Shown piece by piece: positions 12,391 through 24,607 of a DNA stretch of 64,000 nucleotides. Within the stretch, counting starts at the first letter, position 1. Each line of letters begins with the position of its first letter. Both the position numbers and the translations under genes were made by a program. The notes beneath the pieces were generated by a model. The model saw nothing but the letters and a program-made list of their open reading frames with translations. It was not told where the DNA came from and made no database searches. The DNA comes from Pocillopora verrucosa (taxonomy: Eukaryota; Cnidaria; Anthozoa; Scleractinia; Pocilloporidae). The stretch is from NCBI RefSeq assembly GCF_036669915.1, contig NC_089325.1, forward strand, positions 15,913,463 to 15,977,462. Direction: 5' to 3'.

Positions 12391-12921
12391 GCCGCCCAAG
12401 CTCCAGCTGTGAGGTGATAAGAGAATGAGTTGCCAATAATCGGATCCTTGTGTTTGCGCAAAGATTTCTAGGATCACCACGAGGCAAACATTTTAACTCA
12501 CTAGAAGGAAATGTATATCGAAAGGTTGTTCCGACGTCCAAAAAAACGATTTTAGAAAGAGATTATCGCTTTTTCGCCGCTCTTTTATCGGAAATGGATT
12601 TGGGTAATGCTTATACAAGGGAAGCGCAAGTTTTTGTTTGAAAAACAGTGAAATATGTAGTAAAATCTACCAATTAGCACTCCATGCCGACTCAAGGTTG
12701 AATTTGAATTTGATATCGCGTAATGGTCTCGAAATTTAGAAAACTAACTATAAATCTCTAAGGAATTACTCAACAAAGCCTTTTCAGTTTTTTGTACGTG
12801 TGTTAAGTCTACTTCTAGCTTTTTGCGTGGCTTGGTACTGCAAAAGAGCGCTACGAAAGTTACCTTAAGGTAGCAGGAGATTGAAATGACGTACTTGAGC
12901 AATAAGTCTTATTGTGGTACA

Positions 12922-13132
12922 TTAACCCTTTAACTCCCAGATCAAATTTCTCTTTCTCCTTATTGTCAACCATACAATTCCTATAATGTTAGGTCAGAGA
13001 ATTTAGTATTGGATCGACTAATTATCCCCAAATTGACATTTTTCTTTATTCTCATCACTTATCTGGTTGATATTGTATTGATATTAAAAGGAGAAATTAT
13101 GTCTTGGTCACTTATGGGAGTTAAAGGGTTAA
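12922..13132. mobile_element. TTAA-flanked MITE (piggyBac-type ends)
   Basis: A 211-base element begins TTAACCCTTTAACTCCCA and ends with the reverse complement TGGGAGTTAAAGGGTTAA. The terminal TTAA fits a target-site duplication of the piggyBac type. It has no coding capacity. It sits inside the spacer of the larger foldback repeat, so it inserted later or was carried along. Elements with these ends are, from memory, very common in stony-coral genomes. Confidence 0.75.
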
Positions 13133-13253
13133 AGTGACAAAACACCTACGCTGCTTCTTTGATGTAATCAATGAGAACGAATCACGAGTGTTGATAATCG
13201 GCTCAATACTGAAATCTTTCTCACTGTGACAATGAGTGATACAAATTGGTCTC

Positions 13254-13559
13254 TTAAGGAGCGATGCACAACTGATGATATAATTTTCTACCGGAGTTCC
13301 CCGGTGTGATCTTGCTTTTCTTGACGCGATCCTTCAAGGAGTTCGAGAAGAAAAGTTGCAGCTCAGAGACCTTTGGATTTTTCTCAAACATACTATCACT
13401 TGACTTAGGGATTTCCGCATGTTTTTCATCATCGCTTATTTCATCCTTACTGAGAGCAACAGCTCGGTAAAAAATTGTTTCCATCTCCGCTGACAACGAC
13501 TTCTCTCCTTTGAGGAGGTATATTTTCAAACGTCGTAATTTTTCTATTAAATACGTCAA
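13254..13559 (-). other. Open frame in the foldback spacer (possible captured exon)
   Basis: A 101-codon minus-strand frame, charged and probably helical (GEKSLSAEMETIFYRAVALS), ends in TAA. A plausible acceptor (catacttgttcag) precedes codon 1 on the minus strand, so it could be a 3' terminal exon. There is no ATG near its beginning, no recognised family and no partner exon. It could be a gene piece trapped between the inverted arms, or chance. Confidence 0.25.
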
Positions 13560-13967
13560 CTGAACAAGTATGAAGACAGGCTTTACATATGTAAATAAAA
13601 CTAAAAAGACCTAAATTAGTTATTTCCTAGCGATTTATGGTTAATTTTGGAATATTTCGAGACCATTACGCGATGAAAGTTTCAAAATAGACCTTACGTA
13701 AGGAGAGAAGTTTTACGGTGATTTTAATAACATATTTCGTGGTAATTGCAACAAAAACTTACATTTCCCTCGTATCAACATTATTTTTATCCATTTTATA
13801 ATAAAACTGCGGCGAAAAATCCATAATTTCTCGCCAAAATCGCTATTTTGGACGTCCAAACAACCTTTCGCAATACTCTCCTTTCTAGCGAGTTACAATG
13901 TTTGCCCCGTGGCGATCCCAGAAATCTGTGCGCAAACGCAAGGATCCGATTACTGGCAACTCATTCA

Positions 13968-15586
13968 TTAAAAGAGTTTGTATCGGAATATTTACGACCG
14001 CTCTTGGGAATAAAAAAAATACAATCACATTCTTAATTAAAAGACCTCACTTTTACTTTCACAGTGCATTGTTATCCGACCGCTTACTATTATTTAATCT
14101 CATCGACGGTTAATTAATGTACGAAAATTTACCTCTGTTCAGTAAGTAAATGGCAAGGAAAGTAGTTGTAACTAAATTCAAATTTTTCATTTTGAAGTTG
14201 TGAGAGCTTGCTCGTTTGTCTGCTGCAGTGGCGTGTGTATACCTGGTCTTTTCTCCTAAAAAACTAAATTCGAATGAGGCATTTAATGTGGCTTTTCCTT
14301 ATTGAATTCCTTCTGTAGATTATTCATCGGTCAAGTGACTCGTCTTATTCCTCTGATTCGACTGTCCTTGATTCAGTAATCAAGATAGAATATCTACCAT
14401 ACAATATTCATAATTAGTTATTTTCCTTTTACTTTGGAAAGTAGATTTATAACACGATTAGGTAAAAGGAAGTTTCCTTACAGCGGTAACGCTATGTAAT
14501 GCAATATACTATACCTTCAGTTTCTGTTGAGCAATTGAATGGACTTGGAAAGACTCACCGAAAGCATATTTTTAGCAGAACTGAAAGCTTCGCTCACCCA
14601 CAGGCGGCTCAAGCTCCAGCTGTGGGACGATTACCTTAATTCCGTAAGATCATTGACTGTTTTAAAAGAAAACATCGTCGTGACAGTTCTTGTTAAACTA
14701 GTTCCGTTGTTTTTTCTAATAAAAGTATACCTGCGTTTTTTTTTCTTACGCGGTCTCTAATTGACGGTTGTCAGATGGTGACAGATACTTGTAAAAAAAA
14801 TGGAAGCCTCTTAAAATTTACGCAAATGAAAATGTTTCGGTGATGCTTCTCTCTTTAATTAGCATTACATCTATTTTAACTACCATTTACTCATTAAAAA
14901 ATTGTTTAGTTTATGGAAGACCTTGTGTAAATTAAAGCCCAAAATCATTTGGGTTCTTTTGGAAAAAATTTCGCTAAGTTGTAGGGAAAAAAATAAAAAT
15001 GTCATTCACCAACCACAGTAGGAAAAACTGTGCCCTCTGTCTTGAGTACTGAGACCAGACCCCGAGCTCAATTTTTCCCATTACGGACTTCCCGGCTGGC
15101 CAATAACATATATGTATTCTGAGAATGAGCAAGTTTAAAATTTTCCATACTCATAAACGGATACCTTAAATCGGGATTTTGCCGTAGACAGCACTTTCAG
15201 TTTCTGTGTGTCTATAACAGTCTGATTACAACGTGGGCAATTTGCAACAAAAGCTATTTATCACGCCGCGATGTTTACTTTCTGAGCGCTATTGCTCCTA
15301 TATTCACCAACTAATCATCTTACTTGCGTTTCAAGAAAATGAAAGGAGTTCATAGCTTCGGTATACGGTAAAAAACAGCTCATGTATCGTTAAAAAAGAC
15401 ATGAATTAATACGTAATGAGTTTGAGGTAGGTTAGGGGAAGTCCCTTTTTTCGATTTGCATCGCGAAGTTTTTTCCACGGTCGAGCGCCTTCCTTGTGTT
15501 GACTTCGACGAACATATGCTTGTCACAGCATTTCCTGAAAGATTAGATTTGCGAGTTGAAAAGACCAGAGGCCTTCAAAAATTATC
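13968..15586. other. Intergenic stretch upstream of the ten-exon gene
   Basis: Contains a second copy of the short imperfect palindrome (cacaggcggctcaagctcc.., about 14598). No gene was identified. The last ~200 bases should contain the promoter of the downstream gene, but I see no clear TATA box. Confidence 0.35.
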
Positions 15587-18500
15587 ATGAATGCCGCGAA
15601 CTGTTGTGATATTGGTGTTCGAGAATCGATCGATGGTAAGTTTTCTTTTTTTTAACTACATCTGACAGCTGCTTCGAAGGTAAAATATATATGAAAATGT
15701 TCCATTCTAATATTATTGCTATTTGGAACAAATGTGGACATGAAAATGAAAGATGACGGCCGAAAATTTCCATATTCTGATGTAAGCCGAATCATGTATG
15801 AATCAAGAAGGCAATCATGGCTTTTGAGTGATCTTATTTAAACCTATCGGTCCGGCGGCATAAGCAATCGTCCGTTCTTTGATGATATTAGGAAGACAGG
15901 TATTAACATCAATTCGTTCTTAGTCACACGGGTACGCCGTTCAGCTATAAGAGTTCTTTGCTAAGCTCTTTTTGTAGAACTTCTCAGTAGGATTTTTGGT
16001 AATTTTCGCCATATCAGACGGACTTAAACAGAGATATCGCAAACCGGAATTGTTTTTTGCGCATCATTTCAGTCTGTGCTAATTGTTTATATTGGTTGTT
16101 TACATATAATTCAAGAGAGATTTTCTTGCTTAAAAGTCACCGGTTCTTCTTGTCAGCTAGGAAACGTGAGGCCGATTTTTTTTTATCTTATATCCACCTC
16201 TCGAGGGCAAGAAAATTACTGATTGTCTTTTGAATCCGGCAAATTTAAGAAAAGCGAGATAGGATACATTTAACGAGCTGAGGACGACGAATAAAGGACT
16301 GGGTATCAGTAAAATCTGGAATTGAGATTTAGGACGGACAGCATGTTACGGATCGTGTGAAGAACATTGATAAGTATAATTTTTTTTTTCCTTTTTATTG
16401 TTTTTAGACTTTTTTTTCAGCTGAACATAGCCGCTATGGCTCGGTAGCGTCGTAGGAATGATCACATTCAGTACATTCAATACAAATTCCTGCGCTTCTT
16501 ACGGCCTGGAGAGTGATATTTTCAAGCCCTTTGAGGGAATCTGGCTTTGCAATAAGGGTCGTAAAAAAAAGTGAACGAGAGCAACAATAGCTAGTTATTT
16601 GTAGTCAACACTTTTTACCCTGTTTCGTGAGACGTAATCCATGTAAGTCTAGGTCTGTAACATGTAGTCCGTATTTTTTCGCAGTCTGAAGTCCGTAAAT
16701 ATATGTCTGAGGTCCGACGGCATGTTTTATACTGACCACTCCGACTTACTGTACCACTTTTTCTCCTAAATATCCAAATACCGCTACACTGATGGAATGA
16801 TACACAACTTCCAGCAATTAAAGACTGATCTTTTCTCAACTGCTGTTAATTGAAATCAGTTAACACTGTGTACATTTACTGTCTTTTCCATAAAGCAACA
16901 CATCCAACCACAAGTACTTTCCGACCAAATAGAGCTCGATTAGTAATTATTCAGAAATGCCGACAGCTATCAGACGAAATATATTTTGGTCAGTCAAGGA
17001 GAATCCAACTGCATCCCTGTGTAATCCAGGTCCCCTTTCTTGCTCTGGTGGTGCAGTTTGTTGTTGCAGTGATAGACATAGATACTGAGGAAATCTGGGA
17101 CTGCCATGCTTCGCCACATTTTAAGGATCTGTATCTCACTGTAAGTAGCTAAGAAAAAAGTATATAATGAAGTTATTGACCTTTTTTCGGTAAAAGGTTA
17201 GCGAACCAAGGCAAGAGAAAACAACACAAGAAACTGCGTATCTGTATCAAGACAACAGAGCATCTTTAAAGACCCTAAATGAATTTAAAGGAGAAACATA
17301 TCATAAAATTATTCATTTTTTCACTGTTTAATTTAAGAAAAGTAAATTCAAATTGGAGCTGAATTAAAAAGTTGATGAGTTCTTTTGTTGGCTTGTTTTG
17401 ATAAAAGTTCAAAGGGGTTAAAATTTTAATGATATTTGTGTTGTTTCTACTTTTCTTAATTTTGAAGGAATTTTTTATTTTCGTTTGTTTATGTTAACTA
17501 CCGTTTTTTCGTTTGTGTGCGATCCGTATTCAGCGAGATGGAGGCTTCAAAATTGTGCCGAAAGTGGTGCCTTACGCTTGGATGCTCGCAACCAACACTG
17601 ATTGCAGAAATAAACAGCTTCCCTCATACGCCGGCAACTTAGTGTTTGTGTTACCGGTGAAAAATGAAACACCCATCACTTACACGATTAGGATTACACT
17701 TTACCAGAAGATAACAGAGTATGAAGGTGAATTTAACACAATACGCCATTAATAATTAGGACCTTGACATTTTAACTAATGATGACGACACTTAAATTAA
17801 TGGTAATTTAAATAATAACTTATACTCAGCGAGCGCAAGGGCCGCACTGAGGAATATTGGCCCATGATTGTGGCAGTAGTTTATTATATGGCAAGTAAAC
17901 TAAACTTGTTTTTTTTGTTTTGTTTTGTTTTTTTTAATCTGCCTGCTTTCGAGAAGAAAAATCGCGGTTTATGACCGTGGAAACGGTCCGTATGACAAAA
18001 TCCTGACCAAAAAGAACAAGGGAATACAAATAGTCTATTTTCTCTTGGTAAGAACCAGTCTCAACTCTCAGAACTCAAGATTACTTTGCTATGATCATAA
18101 ATCATAATAATCATTGTCAGAACTTGTTATGGTGATTAACTTTGCACTATTCGTGAGGGAATTTTCGTTCACTGTGTTATATATATTCATTCAGATATAG
18201 AGTTGGACATGAAGCAATTGACTGTCAAGTCACATGAAAGAAACACAAATCTATGGGATTATCAAAGTGGAAGAACTGTAATGGAAGTAGAGAAGCCTTT
18301 ACCAAGAATTAAAATGTCAGGTATATAATACAAACGTTTATAGTTACTTCGGCTTTAGCTCTGAATGTCGTAAAATTTCAGTTAACGCAATTAAATTTGT
18401 AAACTTTATCTTTTTTTTTTGTTTGTTTATTTCTTCTTTTTATTTGACCAAGACAGTTCAGTTGTTTAAAACGTAATTCTAGCTCAAGTACACCGTTATT

Positions 18501-21169
18501 TTAAAGAGAGTTCTATATCCGACCCCGTTAGGACTTGGCCGGATGTAGTTGACAACTTTGGAATCTCAACTGGAAATTTTTCTTTCAGCGTAGCGACAGA
18601 AATGCTTTAATGGAGTCTTCAACAAGCGTTTACTATGGTCTTATTGAAATATTCGGGTATTCGTGTGAACACCGTTTCCTAAAACTCTCCCGGTCACATA
18701 TCTTATTAAAAGTAAAATTTTGTACGCGATTCACCGTGTTCCGTACCGAATCACGTGTCTTGAGTCTTTACGCGCTTTTCTTTCGTCTGTCGTTTGGAAT
18801 GAAGTCTAAAAAACACCAAAAAGTGTTGACTCTCAATCTCGCTGAAAATTAAGTCGTGAAGTTTAAGTCTTAGGAATATTTTCGTTTGACACATTTTTGA
18901 AGTAATAGGGCGCTCTCGATTTTTTTTTAAAATTTTTTAATTAACACTACCTCGCGCCAAATAAACACATTTCCAAAATGTGCAATTTCATCAACTCCTC
19001 GTTCACTTTTGATTATAGGTGTTTTGTCAAAGCAGAGTGGAAGAACCGTAGTGATGCACTTTCAAAAACTTGGTGATAATGGTTTGTACTTTTCTTTTAC
19101 AGCTACTAAATACCAGTGCAATGAAAACATGGAAGGAAGAATATATTTTCTTAAGGAACAGCAAAGACAGATTTAACTACTCATATATCAAATTGTCGTT
19201 AAATTTAATTCCCTTTGGTCGATTATAATTTCAGGTCAATACAATCAGTTTCTGATAGATAAACAGAAGCTTACTGACCGTGTCGATGGAATTGTGAGGT
19301 ATCAAGACCTCTACTTAGCTGTTCGTTTGGAGGTAAGGCTTCTAGAGGCATTACAATGTCCTGGCGTGCATTACAAAGCGAGAATGATATCTTCGGCTAT
19401 GCCCCCTAGGGATCGTGATTAAGGCAATTGCCTTATTCAGCTCTTCAGCAAAACCATCAAAATTTCTGCAAATGCAATTGGCGCAATAGCTGCTTCATTT
19501 TTGAGTACTTATTCTGTGCAATTGCAATCGGACAGAGTAATCGGGGAGTTGGCTGTAATCGGACACCTGTAATCGGACAGTTAAAGCAGTCAATCATACT
19601 AAATCCACCTATCACAGAATTGATTACAAATTACCATAGCAACAACCACTTCCCCACAAAACTGGCAAAACTCCAAAATGTAGGAATATTTAATTAAGTC
19701 AATGTCTCTACTATAGATATTTTTCCCAAGGATTTAAAACGAGGAACTCGGCTGACTGGTTTTCAGGTTTAGCCAGGAGGCCATTTCCATTTTACAGTTG
19801 CGTAATATTTTTTTCCGTTGTCACCGTTACTTGAACTATCATTTCTTGCTACGGGGTATCGCTATGAAGATGATTAAATTAATCTTATTTTTACCACCCT
19901 TATTTTTTGGTGAAGGAAGCCATAATACAGTTCGCTCAGAACAAAATGGATGACTGTTTAGCCATTTGCCGAGATGTTGCTGCACGTGCCAAACGTTCTA
20001 ACTCAGGAAATTGGCCTTTTCTAATGACGAAAGCATATTACATCATCTCTGCCATACATAGACAGGCAGAAAATTTTGACCTTTCCGCGGAGTACATGGA
20101 AAATTCCACGGAGGTAAGATAGCACTCTCTTTCACTTGACTCACGTTCATACACAATTGAATGATGGGACATGTATGAGAGCAGCGATTGACCAGCGGAC
20201 TTAAGCAAGCTGTAAAAACTTGACTAGGGAGAGGTCACTCAAGTGAACACACGCCTGCGCGTGTGCAAACGTTGTAATGACAAGGTGGCGTGCTTTCAGT
20301 ATGACACTTTTTGGTAAAGCTCAAAACGGAATGGTCAACAGGACACCTGTACTTGAATAAGCCTTGTCTCGTGTCAAAAAGTCTCGAGTTTCCCTTTTGC
20401 CTACTTCTGTTTCCTTTTAGAGATATCTTTGAACATTTCAATTATTTTTTGCTTATTTTGCGATTGTATATTCTATATATTTTCGTTTGAAATTCTGCGT
20501 GGGAATTGGAGTGTGTGAGGCCCGAATTGATTCCCTTATGCATACCCAATGTTTAACCGCTGCGTTGGTTAACAAGAGCGCATAATAATAGCCTCCTGTA
20601 ATTACTTATTTTTAAAATCAAGGAAACCCAAACCTGTGTTGATGAAAATGTTACACCTTATCTTTCCCCAAATTTAAAGCTAGAGGTACACGCAAAAAAT
20701 AAAAATTATATACATATATATATATATATATATACATAAGTTCAAGAATTAAAGACGACGCATCGATTATCGATTATCTGTGACTCGCGACTAAGTGCTC
20801 GTCAGACAGAGCGCTTAGGCGCGAAACTCAGAGTTACAGACAATCGATGCGTCCTCTTTAATTCTTTAACTTATGTATACTTAGCTATGCTACCACAGCA
20901 TTAGGCACTTTATGCCAAGGTAGACTCTACCCCCACATTCATATATGTAGAGAGTAAAAAAATGCGAGGATGGACAACTTCTGACGTAAAAAAGATAAAA
21001 AATTAAATAAAATCGTTTCGGTCAGAGACCTTCTTCAGTTATTTACCAGTCAGTTACATATTTAGGTAAATAACTGAAGAAGGTCTCTGACCGAAACGTT
21101 TTTATTAAATTTTACGTCAGAAGTTGTCCATCCTCGCATTTTTTTGCTGTGAGGTTTGGACTGCGAATC

Positions 21170-21229
<60 letters not shown>

Positions 21230-23912
21230 ATTTGGGGATCAAACAACATTTCCTTACCATAACTGGCCAAGAATCCATCACGTGACCTGCAAGTGGCTGT
21301 CTACTAATAATAATCTCTTCATGCGTAATGTAGTCTGATTGTGTTTTGCTGTAAATGATATCAATGTTCTACTCATGCGTTAATGTGCGCACTCTCATCC
21401 TTAAGAATTGGCCGGGTTCCCTCCCTTTTTTCAGATGGTAATTTCTGTAAGTAATCAGAAAAAAAGAACGTAAACTTTTTCCTAGCTTCTTCGGCTCTTG
21501 TCTTCACGCCAGCTCTTCTCCCTCTCTTTGGATAGCCTACGGCCATCGTAAAGGGGAAAGAGTGAGTCACTTCGTTAGAAAAGAATCCGTGAAGAGATGT
21601 AACTCCGCTCCGTTGACTCTGCGAGGGTTGTGATGCTTGAGCGGTTCCAAGGATTGCGATGAAAATTACTCCAAAATGGAGCTCAAAACGGACTACATAC
21701 GAACAGAAAGGGCGCAAATCAGTATAAAATAATATTTCTAACGAGAGTAATGAGTAATGAGAGTAATGAGAGTAATGAGAGTAATGAGAGTAATGAGAGT
21801 AATGAGAGTAATGAGAGTAATGAGTAATGAGTTAAGTCTATCTAACTATACTTATTCTAATGAAGATATGTTTCATCTATTCGTTTGAATCATTTCATGG
21901 CCAGTGCCTTGAAGTTGCTTGCGTGAGTGAAGAGACCGCTGTCAACAAGTACAACAAAGCAGCGTTGATACAAGCCAAATCAGCTGCCATTGGAATAACA
22001 TCAGAAGAAGATCGAGAAATCGAAGACATTTTCGAGGATGTTAAGATAATCTGGGCACAACAGGAGCAGAACGATAGCATGCGCTGCATCAGTAGGATGA
22101 GCATCAGGATGATCTACCACTATTTAAGTTCCTCCCGCCAAAAGTTCCCAGATCCAAGGTAACGAGTTGCGATAAACAAATCAAAGAATACTCATGGCCA
22201 ACTCGTGCACAAAATACTTAAACTATAGATGAAACATGGTTGTGAACTTTACTGGTCTTGCAGCAATGCAAGGTTGCTCCTACCTCCATAGACAATCTTC
22301 CAGAAAAACAAAATTATCCATTTCACTCTACAGAATATTTAAATGTTACGAAAAGTATCCTGCGTTTATCGAATTTCTGTTTTCAAAATCACCTCAAATT
22401 TAGACGCTGTGATCCAAATCCTTCTTCACCTGCACAAGCCAAATTCTCCTATTTTCCATTTTTATGTCACGTTTCGCCTCACAGGTGCTAATTACCGTGT
22501 GTGACTCATTTGCATATCCTGGGAAAAAAAAACTCGTTTCACAAGTTAAAAAATAGCTTTAAAATACTGGGACGACATGACCCAACGAAAATCTTCGATT
22601 CAATTTCTTTTATAATCTCCTATTTGCACTTCACCCAACTTATCAATCTCGTTTCGCAGCCAAGTAAAGACACGTTCGAGTCGTATTCCATGTTCATGTG
22701 CAGGCCTAGATTGCCCAGTTCCAGGATCTATAAATAGCTAGATTCCTAAAAAATACGCACTTGTTGGATCGTTAACAAGGGTTTTTTTCCATTTTTACCA
22801 TTCGTTTGCAGAAAGGATGTTTCCGCTGTAAATATTGCTAAAGCAGACCGTATAATCAAGGAAGTTGAAAACAGGTTGCTTCCTCAGTGTAAAAAAAGAT
22901 TCAAGGCAACTTTCCTTATTGCAAAGGCAGATTCCTCCATTCGCAAGGCGCTGCAACGGGATACAGAATTTACAGAACAAGAAAGAGTTGCATACTTAAG
23001 AGAAGGTAAACTGTTTGCCTTACGTTGTACGACAGGTCCAACAAATAGATAGATGAATCATGACATGCCCATGCATGGCGTTGCTTCACATGAAATCAAA
23101 TCACATCATGTGCAGGAAATATCAAATGGCTGCACTTGGATACGATGTGTCATTGATACATCGATTTCATTGGAGACAGTACGAAAACTCCACATACTCG
23201 ACATACTCGTTTCCCACGCACGGCCATTTATAAGCTTTTGAGTGGTCCACTGTGAAATATCTTATGGGAGGCAAGTGGGATATCGTACTGTATACACAGC
23301 AAAGTTTTGCATGACTATGCCGCGCCACATACACGTATTATATGACCTCTTGGTAGAAATCATCATGAATCCCTTTGAAGTAGTTTTTTTCTTTCTACGT
23401 TTCTTTAGAAGTATTTCTCTCCTTTCCTTCATGTTGCAAATTGCTAAAAATGCACTTTATATATGAAGTTATTCTGATCCATAACCTGAATAAAACTTGA
23501 AAAGGTGCATTATAACGGAAGGTTGGGTGTGAAATTATATACATAATATATGGGTGATATTATGAATTACTATATTTCCATGGACTTTATTTCCTATAGC
23601 AAGGTTAAAGGCGTTGAATGTCATCAAAAGAGTGAACATGATAATTCTAATCTTACTCTTCCTTAATCGATAGCTGAGAACGTTCTCAATCAAGCAGAAC
23701 AAATATCCAGAGATCTTAAAATGCAAAACGAAATACAGGGAATAAATGACAGAAGGCATAACATCCAAATTCTTCTTCACCGAGGCTTCTGGCTCCAACC
23801 AAGACCGGGCCAAGTGCAGCCGCAACGAAGGCCTGAAGAGAGGAACACAGATGATATTGATGATCTACTGGATAATTTGCTTCTAGAAGAGGGAGGAGGC
23901 AACAGACGATGA
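15587..23912 (+). CDS. Ten-exon gene for a 494-aa, mostly alpha-helical protein of unknown function
   Basis: Predicted coding exons: 15587-15635, 17070-17140, 17534-17726, 18195-18320, 19019-19081, 19235-19332, 19916-20113, 21905-22158, 22812-23005 and 23674-23912. Every junction is AG/GT and all phases agree, giving 1485 coding bases. Exon 1 starts at ATG 15587 and ends GATG|gtaagt. Residues ~1-170 look beta-rich, with two SGRTV repeats (YQSGRTVMEV, KQSGRTVVMHF). Residues ~200-460 are helical with TPR-like pairs (DDCLAICRDVAARAK, MTKAYYIISAIHRQAENFDL, KADSSIRKAL). The C-terminus is acidic (DDIDDLLDNLLLEE). No signal peptide or membrane segment is evident, so it is probably cytosolic. AATAAA follows at 23943. 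The first two exons are the least certain; an undetected exon could lie between 15636 and 17069. I do not recognise an orthologue; a TPR-solenoid scaffold is the best guess. Confidence 0.65.
19480..19655. repeat. Diverged interspersed repeat with repeated taatcgg motif
   Basis: Within an intron, gtaatcgg/gtaatcggac occurs three times in about 60 bases, followed by cagtcaatcatactaaatccacc and attaccatagcaac. The composition recalls a repeat family common in corals. The exact class was not determined. Confidence 0.4.
20731..20879. repeat. Palindromic repeat 1 (intronic hairpin)
   Basis: The left arm (tatacataagttcaagaattaaag..cgcatcgat) is mirrored by the right arm (atcgatgcg..ctttaattctttaacttatgtata). 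Arms of about 70 bases are imperfectly complementary around 20806. An (AT)n tract at 20706-20734 borders it. It is intronic, probably a foldback MITE. Confidence 0.65.
20956..21145. repeat. Palindromic repeat 2 with GAAGAAGG...CGAAACG motif on both strands
   Basis: The left arm starts aaaaaaatgcgaggatgg and the right arm ends ccatcctcgcattttttt. Near-perfect complementarity of about 85 bases per arm flanks a ~20-base loop. The motif ctgaagaaggtctctgaccgaaacg is present on both strands because of the symmetry. An (AT)20 tract follows at 21181-21220. This is a strong hairpin former inside the intron before exon 8. Confidence 0.7.
21373..21717 (-). other. Minus-strand open frame in an intron, possibly a secreted basic protein exon
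   Basis: A 114-codon open frame antisense to the ten-exon gene. It contains a hydrophobic run (FGVIFIAILGTAQA) followed by a basic region with PKRGRRAGVKTR. No in-frame ATG precedes the hydrophobic run, and a very good acceptor (tctgattacttacag) lies within the frame. The gene structure cannot be resolved, and it may be chance coding. Confidence 0.2.
21742..21832. repeat. 9-bp tandem repeat (agtaatgag)n
   Basis: About nine near-perfect copies of a gagagtaat unit lie just upstream of exon 8 of the ten-exon gene. Confidence 0.9.
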
Positions 23913-23942
23913 GGAAATCGATCTGCTGGGTAAAAGATGAAA

Positions 23943-23948
23943 AATAAA
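23943..23948 (+). terminator. Poly(A) signal of the ten-exon gene
   Basis: AATAAA lies 31 bases past the TGA at 23910-23912. This is a close but plausible 3' end. Confidence 0.5.
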
Positions 23949-24511
23949 AAGAAGGATATTTTGAAGTTTGAATCATTGCTGTTTACTATTCAGTTGTATG
24001 CAGCCATGATACATGAATAGCGACTTCTTCTAAGTTGGTTGTGGAATTCTGGATTAGAACAAATTTTATAAAGCTGCTATAGAATAATCTTGGTTAGAAA
24101 CCAGGCAACCTCTTCTACCTACCCACTGGAAGAGATGAGATACTGGATAGATACAAGAAAATGGCCGTAGCCTCTAGGTTTGAGTTAAAGCTCCACAGAA
24201 GAGTTCTTCTTGTAATTTATTGCACAAATATCCGAAAAGGGACATCCATCGGTCTTAGTATTTACTTATCAGGGGCTACGTCGTGTTAAACAGCCAAATA
24301 AATGCGTAGTATGTATTAGCAATGAAAAATCGCCAAGAGCTTGTGAAGTATATAATATGAGTTTTCTAAAACTCGCTTAAGGTTAAGCTAAAACCTGCCT
24401 GTTCTTGGAAAAAAAAGGCGATATTTATTATTCTTAGCTCATTTCTGAAAAAAAATTCTCATAACACCACAATGCGGTTGCAATGTATTAATATATTTCT
24501 TGTTGTTATAG

Positions 24512-24607
24512 ATAATATTTGTAAAAGAAGTTTCTGAAATGTTTGGTCGTGCTGACTTCATACCATCGAGCTTTCTGGAACATTTTATTAGGCCACGCAA
24601 TTATAAG
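24512..24607 (+). other. Orphan candidate exon
   Basis: A good acceptor (tttcttgttgttatag) and donor (AAG|gtaaca) flank 32 open codons including KEVSEMFGRADF and FLEHFIRP. It is phase 0 at both ends. No neighbouring exon could be joined: it lies after the stop of the ten-exon gene and could be an alternative or relic exon. Confidence 0.2.

Larger units (their letters stand above)
12423..13967. repeat. Large imperfect foldback (inverted) repeat, about 1.5 kb
   Basis: The left arm (12423 to about 12830) and right arm (about 13565 to 13967) are inverted copies. Both carry ggatcc flanked by tgcgcaaa, gaggcaaacatt, gacgtcc and cgcgtaatggtctcgaaat in mirror order. The arms are diverged by indels, and one reading frame is shared by both (RFLGSPRGKH...NSLE...RKVV). 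The spacer holds a nested MITE and a 101-codon minus-strand ORF. An imperfect palindrome with ccgcccaagctccagctgtg lies just outside at about 12385-12415 and recurs at about 14598-14626. It is either an old foldback transposon or an inverted duplication of a gene fragment. Confidence 0.6.

Noticed and set aside
16850-17069. Upstream extension of exon 2 of the ten-exon gene as a long open frame
   Set aside because: The acceptor at 17069 (ttgttgttgcag) joins in phase to the ATG exon at 15587; the extension has no ATG in good context. It remains possible.
17954-18047. Exon-like segment (KIAVYDRGNGPYDKIL) with good acceptor and donor inside the ten-exon gene
   Set aside because: Its donor is phase 0, while the next exon accepts only phase 1; joining 17726 directly to 18195 keeps the frame. 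It may be a decoy or rare alternative exon.
20235-20441. Minus-strand ORF within an intron
   Set aside because: Repeat-like AT-rich surroundings, no start context and no partner exon.
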